A stretch of 64,000 nucleotides of DNA. It comes from Halicephalobus mephisto (lineage: Eukaryota; Nematoda; Chromadorea; Rhabditida; Panagrolaimidae). Positions 29,532-41,932 of this stretch are shown here, piece by piece (position 1 is the stretch's first letter; each line of letters begins with the position of its first letter). The notes beneath the pieces were generated by a model, which did no database searches, was not told the origin of the DNA, and saw nothing but the letters and a program-made list of their open reading frames with translations. The position numbers and the translations under genes are program-made. The stretch lies in contig SWDT01000187.1 in assembly GCA_009193035.1 (NCBI GenBank), forward strand, positions 1-64,000. The letters are read 5' to 3'.

Positions 29532-29760
29532 TGTTGGATTGTGCGTGATCTATTTGAGCGCAAGCCACACCGCGTTGGTCCCGAAGGGAAATACCCTGAG
29601 GACCGACGAAAGATATACGATTGCCTTTTGGCGATAATTTGGAGATTGCGCAATAATTGTGCTAGAGTTGTGTTTTATCTCGTGCCTGAGGCCCCAATAA
29701 AGTTTCTTCCTTATATTTGTATCTACACGCGGATCCGGATTCCCCAGCGACGATCCAACA
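29532..29760 (+). mobile_element. Solo LTR, possibly BEL/Pao-type
   Basis: About 229 bp starting TGTTGGATTG and ending CGATCCAACA, giving the short inverted TG...CA ends of LTRs. GTTA flanks both sides (GTTAT left, GTTAC right), consistent with a 4-5 bp target duplication. An AATAAA lies at about 29697. It is less AT-rich than its surroundings. No gag/pol or second LTR is nearby, so it is a recombination product. The family assignment rests only on the terminal sequence and is weak. Confidence 0.7.
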
Positions 29761-29799
29761 GTTACCAACATAAAAAATAGTAGTAAAGTGGCAGTGACA

Positions 29800-30205
29800 T
29801 CTACCTGGAAGAAGCCATGCTAAACTCGACTCATATGCTCATGCAGGTTGTCTATGTAGGTGCCATCAGTTTATGATTGGGCTAAGGATTTCTGCGTTAA
29901 CACACCGTGCAAAGAGAACTCAAGATTGGTTTTGAGAGAAACTGATCGATTCTCCTATATGGAAAGAATAGCTATAGGATTCGCCAGGTTTGAATCCAAC
30001 GGACTTTGGTATCTGGGAATACTTGAAGAACAAAAGCTGTGCTAAGCGTCACAAGACTTCGGAATCTCTTAAGGTGGCTTCAGTGAAAAAATGGAACGGA
30101 ATTTCTCTGGAAGTGCTACACACCATCGTGAACGCCAGGCTCATCTCAAAACTTGCAAGAAGGCGAATGAAGGTAGATTTGAGATTTAAGCTATTGTGTT
30201 ATTAA
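29800..30205 (+). pseudogene. mariner-family transposase pseudogene (C-terminal part)
   Basis: Frame-shifted similarity runs from HRAKRTQDWF (family: after the second catalytic Asp) through LNPTDFGIWEYLKNKSCAKR, which carries the third Asp, to VKKWNGISLEVL and a tail ending at 30203-30205. Stops (after DWF and near SPGLNP) and frame changes make it inactive. It belongs to the same broad group as the copy at 2100-2765 but covers the complementary part of the protein. Confidence 0.8.
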
Positions 30206-30294
30206 GTTGGAACCGTTTCATGAAATTTTGGTTCAAGTAAATTTTTCTTCGTGCTGTAAATTCTCACTTGAACTTTTTCCTTATCCTATATATA

Positions 30295-30563
30295 CAGTTG
30301 AATCTCGATATAAGACACCCTCAAGGGACCGGACAAATCGTGTCTTATATCGTGGGGTGCCTTTTATTGAGGGTGAATATGACTAAAATCCCTTAAAATC
30401 GTGTCTTATAGCATGGGGTGTCTTGTATTAAGGGTAGGATATGACTAAAGTTCCTTAAAATTGTGTCTTATAGCATGGGGTGTCTTATATTGAGGGTGCA
30501 TAATAGCGAGGCGCACTGAAACCATGCCTTATAGTCTGGGTGTGTTATATCGAGATTCCACTG
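30295..30563. repeat. Pogo-like MITE, variant with CTCGATATAAGAC ends
   Basis: Begins CAGTTGAATCTCGATATAAG and ends ATATCGAGATTCCACTG, flanked by TA on both sides. Inside are about three ~75-bp repeats of CTTATAGCATGGGGTGTCTT. The terminal sequence is of the pogo/Tigger kind, and it is a distant relative of the CAGTCGAACTTGG family below. Confidence 0.75.
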
Positions 30564-31445
30564 TACTTATATATTGTTGGATCGTGAAAACAACAGCAAT
30601 ATACTGAAATGTTCAATTCTGACCCACGAAATGTTCTTCAATTTACAGTTTCACGATGTTTCGTAAGATGTGTTCTTCATCGATACTGGTTTTATACTTT
30701 ACAAAACAGACGAAATCTTTACACCAGATGTGACGATGCTTCAGATTGTTGTTAATTTTGATTATATGGTGTCTGAACAATTCTACCTATAAAATCGACG
30801 GAGATAACAATGAGGATTAAGATAATGTCGTTCTGCTTGTTGAAAACTTGTTTGATAGTGAAAATTTCTTCATTAATCTAAAGCACCTTAAAGTGCAAAC
30901 TGAGTCAACATCGCTTCTGGAGTCTAAGAACTTTGATTTTTCTCCCTAAAAATGTAAGCCTTCTGGAGCTTAATAGACTCGAGTTATATAGTCTCCTTGT
31001 CGGTGGTTTGGACACTCTGGGGATTTATTCTGAGATTTCTGGATATTTTTCTCATGGAATGCTGTGGATTTCAACGGATTTGGTTCCGGATTATCTTAGA
31101 ATTTTCCGGTGTATATGCAGACCTTAGACGACTACTTCTAGATAGATTGACGACTGCTGTAGTCTCTCAACAGCATTTCAAGACACTTTGAACTGTTCAA
31201 AATATAATTCTGAATATCGTTGGAATCGCATTTGTTTTCTTCCAATTTCACATAAAAAGACCACATTGTACTTTTGTCTTAATGTTGTAATTTCTTCCAC
31301 AATAAAGATAAAAGAATGATTTTAAATTCATTATGGAGTTTTTGGACAGCAGTTTCGAAATCGCAGTCGAGGGCGTTGAGCTTTTTTAAACTAAAAGTTC
31401 TACTGCGTTTTTTACACGCCCAAACTTTTTTCCCACCTTGTATAA
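30564..31445. other. Spacer with possible mariner end
   Basis: No coding pattern recognised. CCAAACTTTTTTCCCACCTT followed by GTATA near 31420 looks like the end of a Tc1/mariner element. Open frames at 30933-31191 are short and unsupported. Confidence 0.4.
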
Positions 31446-31448
31446 ATA

Positions 31449-31620
31449 AATATATATACTTATATACCTATATACCTATATACTTATATACCTATATACC
31501 TATATACCTATATACCTATATACCTATATACCTATATACCTATATACCTATATACCTATATACCTATATACCTATATACCTATATACCTATATACCTATA
31601 TACCTATATACCTATATATG
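31449..31620. repeat. Microsatellite (TATACCTATA)n
   Basis: About 16 near-perfect copies of a 10-bp unit, TATACCTATA. The open frame that runs through it (YIPIYLYT repeats) is a by-product of the repeat. Confidence 0.95.
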
Positions 31621-31779
31621 TATATATAATCATCGTTTTTTACCAATACTAAATCGACAGGATATTTACCTATAATGGATTCAGCTCAGAGTAAACACGA
31701 AAAACAATTTTAAAAACAAAATTCACGAAAAATTTCACGTTGTTCTTGACATTAATTTTCATTCGAACACATCTGTTTA

Positions 31780-33020
31780 GTCATCAAAGATTTTCGCGGT
31801 AAAAGTTGGCTTCATTTTTGATTTACATTCGATGCTAATTTCTATTTTTATATAAAAATGACTCAAGTACGATCACCACGGATTTTCATGGTGAGAATTT
31901 ACTTCATATTTTGTGTTAGATTATTTTCAGCGTCAATTTCCACTTACATACGAAAATAACTCAGGCATAGTTATCAGGAATTTTCGCTGTAAGATTCAAT
32001 TTCATTTTTAAACTGTTCTCAGACAGATTTTTATTTGTATTTAAGAATAAGTAACTTTATAAAGATTTTCGAGGATTTTCGTCGTGGAAATTCATTTTTT
32101 AAAATTGTTTTTTAATTTAAATTTCATTTATATTTAGAAGTAAATAAATTTACAATAGTTACCAATGATTTTCGTTGTAAAAATTTATTTTTTATGATTG
32201 GTTTCTGTAAATAATTGAATTTAAATTTTTAAATAAGTAATGTTATGATTCTCGAAGATTTTCACAGCAACAATTGGCTTAATAATTTGTATTCAGTCAT
32301 GTTTAGTGTCAATTCTCATTGGTACATAAGAATGAGTCAATCATAGTCATCAACGGCCTTCGTCAGCATCGATTTTGCTCTTAGATTATTTTTTACAAGT
32401 TCATTTAAGAGTAAACATGCCACCATAGTCATCAGGGACTTTCGCGGTGAGACTTCTTTGAAATAAATAAATTAATAATGGTCATCAAGGACTGAAATTT
32501 TGCTCTTAGATTATTTTTATAGATTTATTTAGAAACAAATATTTCACCATGGTCATCAGGGACTTTCGCGACGAGAGTTGATTTTTTTTAAAATAATTTT
32601 TTAATTGTTAGTGTACTTTAAAAAATATTAATTATAATTAGAAACTTTCGCGACGAGAGTTGACTTTTTAAAAAAAGTTATTTATTTAATTCTTAGTGTA
32701 CTTTAAAAAAAGGAAATTAATTATGATTAGGGACTTGCGCGGCGAGAGTTGATTTTTTTAAGAAAGTTATTTATTTAATTCTTAGTGTACTTTAAAAAAA
32801 GAAAATTAATTATGATTAGGGACTTGCGCGGCGAGAGTTGATTTTTTTTAAAATAATTTTTTAATTCTTAGTGTACTTTAAAAAATATTAATTATAATTA
32901 GAAACTTTCGCGGCGAGAGTTGATTTTTTTTTAAAATAATTTTTTAATTCTTAGTGTACTTTAAAAAAAGAAAATTAATTATAATTAGGAATTTTCGCGA
33001 CGAGAGTTGATTTTTTCCCA
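31780..33020. repeat. Satellite array, about 88-bp monomer, with homogeneity gradient
   Basis: Core GGGACTTTCGCGGCGAGAGT followed by TGATTTTTTT recurs about every 85-95 bp. Copies from 32560 to 33010 are nearly identical, while those from 31780 to 32400 are strongly diverged (GATTTTCGCGGTAAAAGTTG and similar). Confidence 0.85.
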
Positions 33021-33329
33021 GAACAAAAATCATAAATTTGTATTAAATTTTGGCATTTATAATTACGTCTAAAATATTTTTTAAAATTCTGAATGTTTCT
33101 TTTCTATTTTTCTGTGGCTGACTTAATTAGACATCTTTGTTAGAGATATGTTCTTTTAAATTAGCTTTTTCTGTAATTTATGAGTAAGCGAAATTGTCCA
33201 AGGAAGAGCTGGATCCAAAATTGCTTCTTGAAAGTTTTCATTTGTGAAACAACTACCACACGTGGTTTTAAAACTAATTATATTTGAAAAAAAAGTAAAA
33301 TTTTTCCAAAATTGGCTTTACATGGATTT

Positions 33330-33800
33330 CTAGGATTTCCAAGAGTACTGTAAAAGTTCATTTTAGTGACGAATTTTTTTTGATTTTTATTTTTCTTTTT
33401 ATAAATAAAAAACTTTTTAAAAATTATTTTAATACATATTTTTAGAGTTTTTCGGATTACTGTAAAAGTTCATTTTAGTGATGAATTTTTTTTGATTTTT
33501 ATGAATTTTATTTTTCTTTTTAAAAATAAAAATTTTTCAAAAATTATTTTAATACAGATTTTTAGAACTTTTCAAATTACTGTAAAAGTTCATTTTAGTG
33601 AATTTTATTTTCTTTTTATAAATAAAAAACTTTTTAAAAATTATTTTAATACAGATTTTTAGAATTTTTCGGATTACTGTAAAAGTTCATTTTTATGAAT
33701 TTTATTTTTCTTTTTTAAAATAAATAATTTTTCAAAAATGATCTTAATACAGATTTTTAGAATTTTTCGGATTACTGTAATTATTGATTTTAAAAATGAA
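33330..33800. repeat. Tandem repeat, about 100 bp, five copies
   Basis: Core TTTTTCGGATTACTGTAAAA followed by GTTCATTTT, at about 33345, 33450, 33570, 33665 and 33765. Confidence 0.85.
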
Positions 33801-34189
33801 TTTTCGAATTATTTATTTTTTATTTAAAAAAATTAGAATATTACGAAATAGTTTCAACAAAAAGTTTTTAAAAATTTATTTTTTATAAATCTTATTTTAT
33901 TTAAAAATTATACATTATTTATTTTTATTTTTTTTATTTATTTTTATTTTTTTATTTATGACGTTTTTGTTTAAAAAAACTAAAGTAATTTATAAATTTG
34001 ATCTGAAAATTGTACTTTAACATGGATGTCGTTTTTGACGTAAGAAAAACTGCCAAAATTCATCAACGTCAAAAAATTTATTTGACTTCAAAAAGGGCTT
34101 CTTAGATTAGTCTTCGTTCGTGATTTTAGGATTATCTGAATTAACGAAAAAAGTGGATTTACTCGAAATTGTCTTTTCAAATGATATGT

Positions 34190-34870
34190 ATATCACTTTA
34201 AGGGTCTTAGAATGTATGTTCAGAATTCGTTATTTATTTCTGCTGAATGTTCTTCTGGAGTAAGATAATTAAAAAATAGAAAATTATGAACTCCAAAGAA
34301 AAATAAGATTTAAAATAATTTTTTTCAAATCAGTTATATACAGTTTTGTAGACTTTAAAATGAATATTCAGAATCCGTTGTCTGTTTTGTTTAACACTTT
34401 TTTGGAGCAAGATAATTAAAAAATAGAAAATTATGAACTCCAAAGAAAAATAAGATTTAAAATGATTTTTTTCAAATCAGTTATATACAGTTTTGTAGAT
34501 TTTGAAATGGATATTCAGAATCCGTTGTCTGTTTTGTTTAACACTTTTTTGGAGTAAGATAATTAAAAAATAGAAAATTATGAACTCCAAAGAAAAATAA
34601 GATTCGAAGTGGTTTTTTTAAATTGATTACATACAGTTTTGTAGATTTTTATATATATGTTCAGAATCCGTTGTTCGTTTTTGTTAAATACTTTTTTGGA
34701 GTAAGATAATTAACAATTATAAAATTATATCAATTCCAAAGAAAAGTAAGATTTAAAATGATTTTTTTAAATCGATTATATACCGTTTTGTATATTTTGA
34801 AATGGATATTCAGAATTCATTGTTTATTTTCGCTGAATATTTTTCTGGAGTAAGATAATCGATGAAAACT
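34190..34870 (+). repeat. Satellite S150, left arm
   Basis: About five units of about 150 bp with ATTCAGAATCCGTTGTCTGT and TTTTTGGAGTAAGATAATTA. The right arm at 35030-35990 is the same satellite in reverse orientation. Confidence 0.85.
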
Positions 34871-35029
34871 GCGAAATTTTAATGTATTGAATTTCTACGT
34901 GTTTTTTTAGCAAAATTAACTGAATAATCATAATCAACTTGAGATTTTCATTTAATTATAAGGAAAAATTATCTAAATCGGTGTATTTAATGTAAATAAC
35001 GAGTGTATCAAAAAACAGCTCAAATATTA

Positions 35030-35990
35030 AAGATGTTTCTTTTCTTGGAGTTTATTTAAAATTTTTTTTAATTATCTTACTTCAGAAGAATATTTAACAA
35101 AAACAGATTCTGAATATAAATTTCAAAAATCTTTAAAATTATATATAACTTATTTAAAAATATATTTCGAAACTCACCTTTATTCAGAGTTTATTTAAGA
35201 ATTTTTTTCTAATTATCTTATTCCAGAAAAGTATTCAGTAGAAACAGATTCTGAATATAAATTTCGAAAATCTTTAAAATTATATATAAGTTATTTAAAA
35301 ATATATTTCGAAATTTACCTTTCTTTGGAGTTAAGAATTTTTTTCTAATTTACACGCTTCAGAAGAGCACCCAACAAAAACAGATGCTGAATATAAATTT
35401 CGAAAATCTTTAAAATTATATATAACTTATTAGAAAGGTATTTCGAAACTCACCTTTATTCAGAGTTTACTTAAAAATTTTTTTCTAATTATCTTATTCC
35501 AGAAGAATATTTAACAAAAACAGATGCTGAATATAAATTTCGAAAATGTTTAAAATTATATATAAGTTATTTAAAAATATATTTCGAAATTTATCTTTAT
35601 TCGGAGTTTATTTAAGAATTTTTTTTAATTATCTTATTCCAGAAGAATATTTAACAAAAACAGATTCTGAATATAAATTTCGAAAATCTTTAAAATTATA
35701 TAAGTTATTTAAAAATATATTTCGAAACTTACCTTTATTCAGAGTTTACTTAAGAATTTTTTCCTAATTATCTTATTCCAGAAGAATATTTAACAAAAAC
35801 AGATTCTGAATATAAATTTCGAAAAGCTTTAAAATTATATATAACTTATTTAAAAATATATTTCGAAATTTACCTTTCTTTGGAGTTAAGAATTTTTTTC
35901 TAATTTGCACGCTTCAGAAGAGCACTCAACAGAAACAGATTCTGAGTACACATTTCAAAAAGCTTTAAAATGATATATAACTTATTTGAA
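35030..35990 (-). repeat. Satellite S150, right arm (inverted)
   Basis: About seven units of about 140 bp with AATTATCTTATTCCAGAAGA and CAGATTCTGAATATAAATTT, the reverse complement of the left-arm words. The arms are separated by about 160 bp (34871-35030). Confidence 0.85.
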
Positions 35991-37373
35991 AAGGCCACTT
36001 CGACTAAAAGTACTTCCTTCATGAAATTTATTTTTATAAATTAAATTTTTCAAAAAATACATCTTTATTAATTTTTTTAAAAATACTTTTTTTAAAATTT
36101 TTTAAAAATATTTAATTTTGGAAAATTTTAAAAATATTTAATTTTGGAAAATTTTAAAAATAAATTGAGCCATTTAAGTTTTTTTAAAAGTCAGTTTTTT
36201 TTGGATTTTTCAAGTTTTTGAAAATAATTGGTTTTTTATAATTTATTAATTTTAAAAAATTACTTTTTTGGAAATAAAATTTTTCAAACATATTTTAATT
36301 TAAAAAGTCGGATTTTTCGAAATTTTAATTTTGAAATTATTTTTAATAAACATTTTTAATAATTTATGTTTTTGACACAGTTTCGAAAATCACACATGAC
36401 TGGTGAACTTTGTTTTTAAAACTTTTTCAAATTTAATTACAGTAATTTTTATGATGTTATTTTAGAAAATCGATTTTTAGTGTAATGTCATTAAATTGTC
36501 AAGTATTTCCGGACAGTTTTCAGGAAAAACTGGACTTCCTTTTTTGGATTTCAATTATGAAAACGTTTTAGAAACTTTAAGTATTCAGTAAAAAATTCTG
36601 AAAAAAAAAATAATTAAATTTCGAAATTTTTGAATATTTCGAAATTTACTGGAATTTTTTAGATTTTTATTGGAATTTCAAGAATCTAGTAGAAAATTCT
36701 GGAAAAAAATAATTAAATTTTGAAAATTTTTGAACTTTTTTAAATATGATATAGAAGATTCTGAAGACATAGATTTTTATGAAAGTACTTAAAACCATTC
36801 AGAATCTCATTGAAGACTTTTAAAATTACATGTAATTTTCTAAAAATTCGAAATTTTTACAGAAGTTTCCAAAACTTCCCTGAATCTCGATGAAGCTTCT
36901 GGAGTCTTTTAGAATCTCGAATAGATTTTCAAAATTTTCTAAATTCTTGAAAACTTTCATATTTTTATAAAAATATTTAAAATTTTTCAAAATCTCAAAT
37001 TTTCTGAAATTTTTTATAAATTTTTAAATCCTCCAAAATTTAGTAAAATTTCTAAAATCAGAATCTTAAAGATAAACAACTTTGACAATTTCCGTCTAGA
37101 CAACTTCATAAAAATGCTCATTTTTAATTTTGTAAAAGAATATTTTTCAAAAGCTATGTAATTAAGTCTTCAAATGTTCTTTGATCAGTTTTGAAACTTT
37201 AAAACTTCACTTTTCTTTGATGTCATTAATCTGTAGATCCAATTTCTAATTCTCCCGTCGCGAGATCCCCCGAAGACCACAGAAGTCTAATTATCCCTGA
37301 GGGCGAGTCAAATGATGCTCAAACTCCTAGTATTTAAAAAAGCTGATAAACCCCCCATCACGTGTGGCAGGTA
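35991..37373. other. AT-rich spacer, no gene seen
   Basis: Low-complexity A/T tracts with many GAATCT/TTCTGAA words. A less AT-rich patch at 37200-37370 contains no open frame of note. Confidence 0.5.
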
Positions 37374-37776
37374 CAGTAGAACTTGGATATAAAGTACCCC
37401 TTGGAACAGAATAAAACGTATGTTATAAGAAAGGATATATCGTAGTGGGAGTATATTTGAAGGCAGACTAATCAAACTCACTCACACTGTATATTATAAT
37501 GTGAGATATCTTATAGCAGGGGTATTTTATATCCAAGTTCTACTGTATTATATTTTATCTTTTTTCTTTAAAATAATTACAAAATACCTAATTCTATATA
37601 CAGTCGAACTTGGATATAAGATACCTCCTTGGGACCGGCCAAAGTGTACCTCATAACAAAGGATATATCATAGGGGGATCAATTTGAAGACAAACTAACC
37701 AAAATCACTCACTCAGACCGTATACTATAACGAGAGATATATTATAACTAGGGTATCTTATATCCAAGTTCTACTG
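37374..37776. repeat. Two pogo-like MITEs (family M) in tandem
   Basis: Copies at 37374-37545 and 37601-37776. Each starts CAGTAGAACTTGGATATAA or CAGTCGAACTTGGATATAAG and ends TATCCAAGTTCTACTG, next to TA. The 55-bp spacer between them is the reverse complement of the spacers in the cluster at 41311-41932. Confidence 0.85.
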
Positions 37777-40700
37777 TACTATAGCCCTTATATCTTATTG
37801 TGTTTGACTCCTATACTATCCTATTGTCCTCTAGATTTGTATTATTCGTGTTTTACTGTACTCTAATAAAAGACTGTTCCTCCCTCTCGGGCGATTAGAC
37901 TACGTGGACTATGTCAAGGTCCACGACATTTTCGAACAGATTGTAGCTCAACAACTCTCAAAAAACTAATGCGAAATTAACTCAGAGGCTTCAGACGAGA
38001 CAGTGCCTGAGGAAATAGCATTTCAAAAATAGGTTTTCACTTATGTAAATTGCTCGACGAAAACCCTGAAATAATTTCAGATTCCACAGAATTTGGTTTC
38101 TGATTTTAGAACATGTAGTTGTATTTTGTGAAATTCTAAAGTCACATTTAAAATTCTTTAATAAATTGAAATTTTGTGAATTTACTTTTTATTTGATGAA
38201 TTGATAGTTAATTACCGTCTTGAAATGCTTATTCCAAATTCATTTTTTACTTTTTTCAATATAGTTTTGAATTATGTAATTTAAAATGTATTAATTTTTA
38301 TATATAAATTTAGAATATTTTAATCTAAAATATATTAATTTTTATTAATAAATTTAAAATATATTAATTTTTATAAATAAATTTTTAAACATTATTTGTT
38401 TTTGTATATTAATTTTTATTAATAAAGCTAAAATATACTAATTTTTATAAATAGATTTTTAAATATTATTTATTTTTATATACTAATTTTTATAAATAGA
38501 TTTTTAAATATTATTAGTTTTTATAAATAGATTTTTATAAATAAATGTTTAAATATATTAATTTTTATAAATAGATTTTTAAATATTATTAGTTCTTATA
38601 TATTAATTTTCCAGATGCAGAATTGAAACGTCATTTACAGATGTTTCTTACTGTGTTTGTTGATTTAAAAATGTAATTGTGAAAAAATAGATGCACTTTA
38701 ATGAGTTATGGATGTGCTTTGATGTTGTGATTTTTGGTCCTCTAAGTATACATATATCAAATTTATTTTTTTAAATGTTTTTTCGTTCAGATTTATTTTT
38801 ATTCGAAAAATGAGAACTTAAATCGTAATTTCTGAAACTCTGATTTCGAATTAACTTTTTAAAACTTTGATTCAAATACAACCAAAAATTACAGTATATT
38901 TAAAATGTTAATTTTCATATATAAGGTTTTGAGATACAGATTCTGGAAGTCGTATACAAGTGCTCTCAGATGTGGATTCTGATTTAAAAGTGATTTTTCG
39001 AGAATATAAATATACTTTAATGAACCATAGACGTATTTTGGTGTCGTCATTTTTGGTCCTCTAAGTATACATATATCGAATTCCTTTTCCTTTAGATTTA
39101 TTTTTGTTTGAAAAATGAGGACTTAAATCGTAATTTCTGAAACTCTGAATTCGAATTAACTTTTTAAATTTTGATTCAAATACAACCAAAAATTACAGTA
39201 TATTTAAAGCGTTAATTTTCATATATAAGATTTTGAGATACAGATTCTGGAAGTCGTATACAACTGTCCTAAGATGTGGATTCCGATTTAAAAATGGTTT
39301 TTCGAGAATATAAATGTACTTTAATGAAGTATGGACGTATTTTGATGTCGTCATTTTTGGCCTTCTACGTACTATATCGGATTTACTTTACCTTAAATCC
39401 GTTTCTTATTCCACAAACGAAGACCGAAATCGTAGTTCTTGAAGTTCTGATTTCAACTTTATTTTTTAAATATTTTAATTCAAATATAGTCAAAAATTAG
39501 TTTTTTTTAAAAGATAAATTTTTATTTATTTATATCTTTTTATATATTTATATATTTTTATATATATTTCTATATTTTTATATTTTTATATATTTATATA
39601 TTTTTATATATATTTATATATATTTATATATATATTTATTTTTTTCTTTTTATTTATTTTTTTCTTTTTATTTATATTTTAAAACTTGTTTTTTGATGTT
39701 CAAGAATATCGTTTTTGATTAACAAATGTTTGTAAAAAATAAGTTTAATCAATGTGACATTTGGATTAACCTATATGGCTTCAATTAAAACTTTCTTTGT
39801 CTTATCAGATTAGCAATTTACTCACCAGATGATAATTATTGATCTTAATCCATTTACGTACTTTCTAAATTGTCATGTTCATAATCCAAAATGTTTTTTA
39901 AGTAATAATTTTTATAAAAAATTTAGAATTTTATAAAATCAAAAAACAATTTTAAATTTTTGAAATTTTTGAAATTTTTTAAAATTTTGTAGAAATTTTT
40001 TAAAATTTTGTAAAAATTTTCAAAATTCAGTATGAGATTCTGAGGCTTTTCAAAATGTCACAGAAACTTCTGAAGTATTTCAGGATTTCATTAAAGCCTT
40101 CAGAATCACTTTGAACTTTTTAGAATTTTGCTAAAGATTCTGAAATTCTGTAGAATTTTATGAAGACTTCTCAAAAATATCAAAACAATATAAAAAATTC
40201 TAGAATCCTCCCAGAATACTGTAGAATCTTTTAAAAATTTTTTAGTATACTGTAGAAGACTCTAGAATCCTACCCAGAGTACTGTAGAACTTTTTAAAAC
40301 ACTTTCTAGTATACTGTAGAAGCTTTTAAAATATATTCCAGAATACTGTAGAAGGTTCTAGAATCCTTCCAGAATTCCAGAAATTTCTAAAATCTTAAAA
40401 TTGCAAAATTCTGAAAATTCCTGTCTAGACACCTTTAGAAAAAATCAATTATTGATTTCTATAATGTAATTATAAAAATAACCACCTGAACCTTGAAATT
40501 ACAATTTTCTAAAGGTAGGAAACTCCGCGTCCAGACGATTTCATAAACATCCTCCTTTCGATTTTTCAAAATAAATTTTTTAACGTAAATTTTTTAAAAT
40601 AAATTTTTCAAAGTAAATTTTTCAAAATAAATTTTTTAAAATAAATTTTTCAAAGTTAATTTTTCAAAATAAATTTTTCAAAGTAAATTTTTTAGAGTAA

Positions 40701-41310
40701 ATTGTTTAAAATAAATTTTTTAAAATAAATTTTTTAAAATAAATTTTTCAAAACAGATATCTGAAACCTTAAATTATAATTCTCTAAAATGTTATGAAAA
40801 TTTGTATCAACAATTTTTTGATGAGAAATTAATTTTTTTTTTTAAATGTAAATTTAAAAATAAACGTTTTAAATTTAAATTTTTTTGAATTCCAAAAATT
40901 CGTTTCGAGAGTGTTTCAATAAAAAATTAGTTTTTATTTTTTATAAAAATGTAAATTTAAAAATAAATATATTTGAAATTTTAAATTCTAAGTTTTTAAA
41001 AATTCCAAAAATTCGTGTCAACGATATTTTATTAAAAAATCGATTTTTATTTTTTACAAAATATAAATTTAAAAAAATATTTTAAATTTTCTTTTTTCAA
41101 AAATTCGTGTCGAAAGTACTTTGGTGAAAAAATTAGTTTTTACTTTTTTTACAAAAATATTTTAAATTTTTTTTTTTCAAAAATCCCAAAAATTGGTGTT
41201 GAAATACTTTTTTGTGACTTTACTGTTTAGTTCTCATACTGATGTAATTGAGACGCTTAAAAGTTGTGTATTTTGAACAGGTGAAAGTAAATTTTCTAGA
41301 CTTTATATTA
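37777..41310. repeat. Gene-poor AT-rich block with 305-bp tandem repeat
   Basis: 38640-39500 holds about 2.8 copies of a roughly 305-bp unit (marker words GGTCCTCTAAGTATACATAT and AGATACAGATTCTGGAAGTC). 39530-39680 is an (A/T)n microsatellite, and 40570-40760 repeats AAATAAATTTTTCAAAGT. No coding exon is supported. Confidence 0.7.
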
Positions 41311-41932
41311 CAATAAAACTTGGATATAAGATATCCCTCCTATAACATATTTCTTGTTATAGCATACGGTGTGAGTAAATGAGTTTGGTTAGTTTGTCTT
41401 CAAATTGACTGTACTTTAATATATCCTTTCTTGTAACATACGCTTTGCCCTGTCCTAAAGGGATATATTATATCCAAGTTCGATTGTATATAGAATTAGG
41501 TATTTTTTAATTACTTTAAAAAAAAGTATAATACAATATAACTTGGATATAAAACACCCTAGTTATAACACATCTCTTGTTCTAGCATACGGTCTGAGTG
41601 AGTGATTTTGGTTGGTTTGTCTTCAAATTGATCCCCCTATGATATATCCTTTCTTGTAACATACACTTTGCCCTGTCTTAAAGGGATATCTTATATCCAA
41701 GTTCGATTGTATATAGAATTAGGTATTTTTTAATTACTTTAAAGAAAAAAAGTATAATACAATATAACTTAGATATAAAACACTCCTCCTATAACACATC
41801 TCTTGTTATAGCATACGGTTTGAGTGAATTTGGTTAGTCTGTCTTCAAATTGATCTTCTCTATAATATATCCTTTCTTATAACATACGCTATCCCCGATC
41901 CCAAGGAGGTACCTTATATCCAAGTTCTACTG
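41311..41932. repeat. Three pogo-like MITEs (family M) in tandem
   Basis: Copies at 41311-41486, 41534-41709 and 41760-41932, with period about 224 bp. The ends are slightly decayed (CAATATAACTTGGATATAA ... CCAAGTTCGATTG). Spacers carry TAGAATTAGGTATTTTTTAA. Confidence 0.85.

Noticed and set aside
31316..31675. 119-codon open frame rich in Tyr-Ile-Pro/Leu
   Set aside because: It is produced by the 10-bp TATACCTATA microsatellite and has no other coding support.
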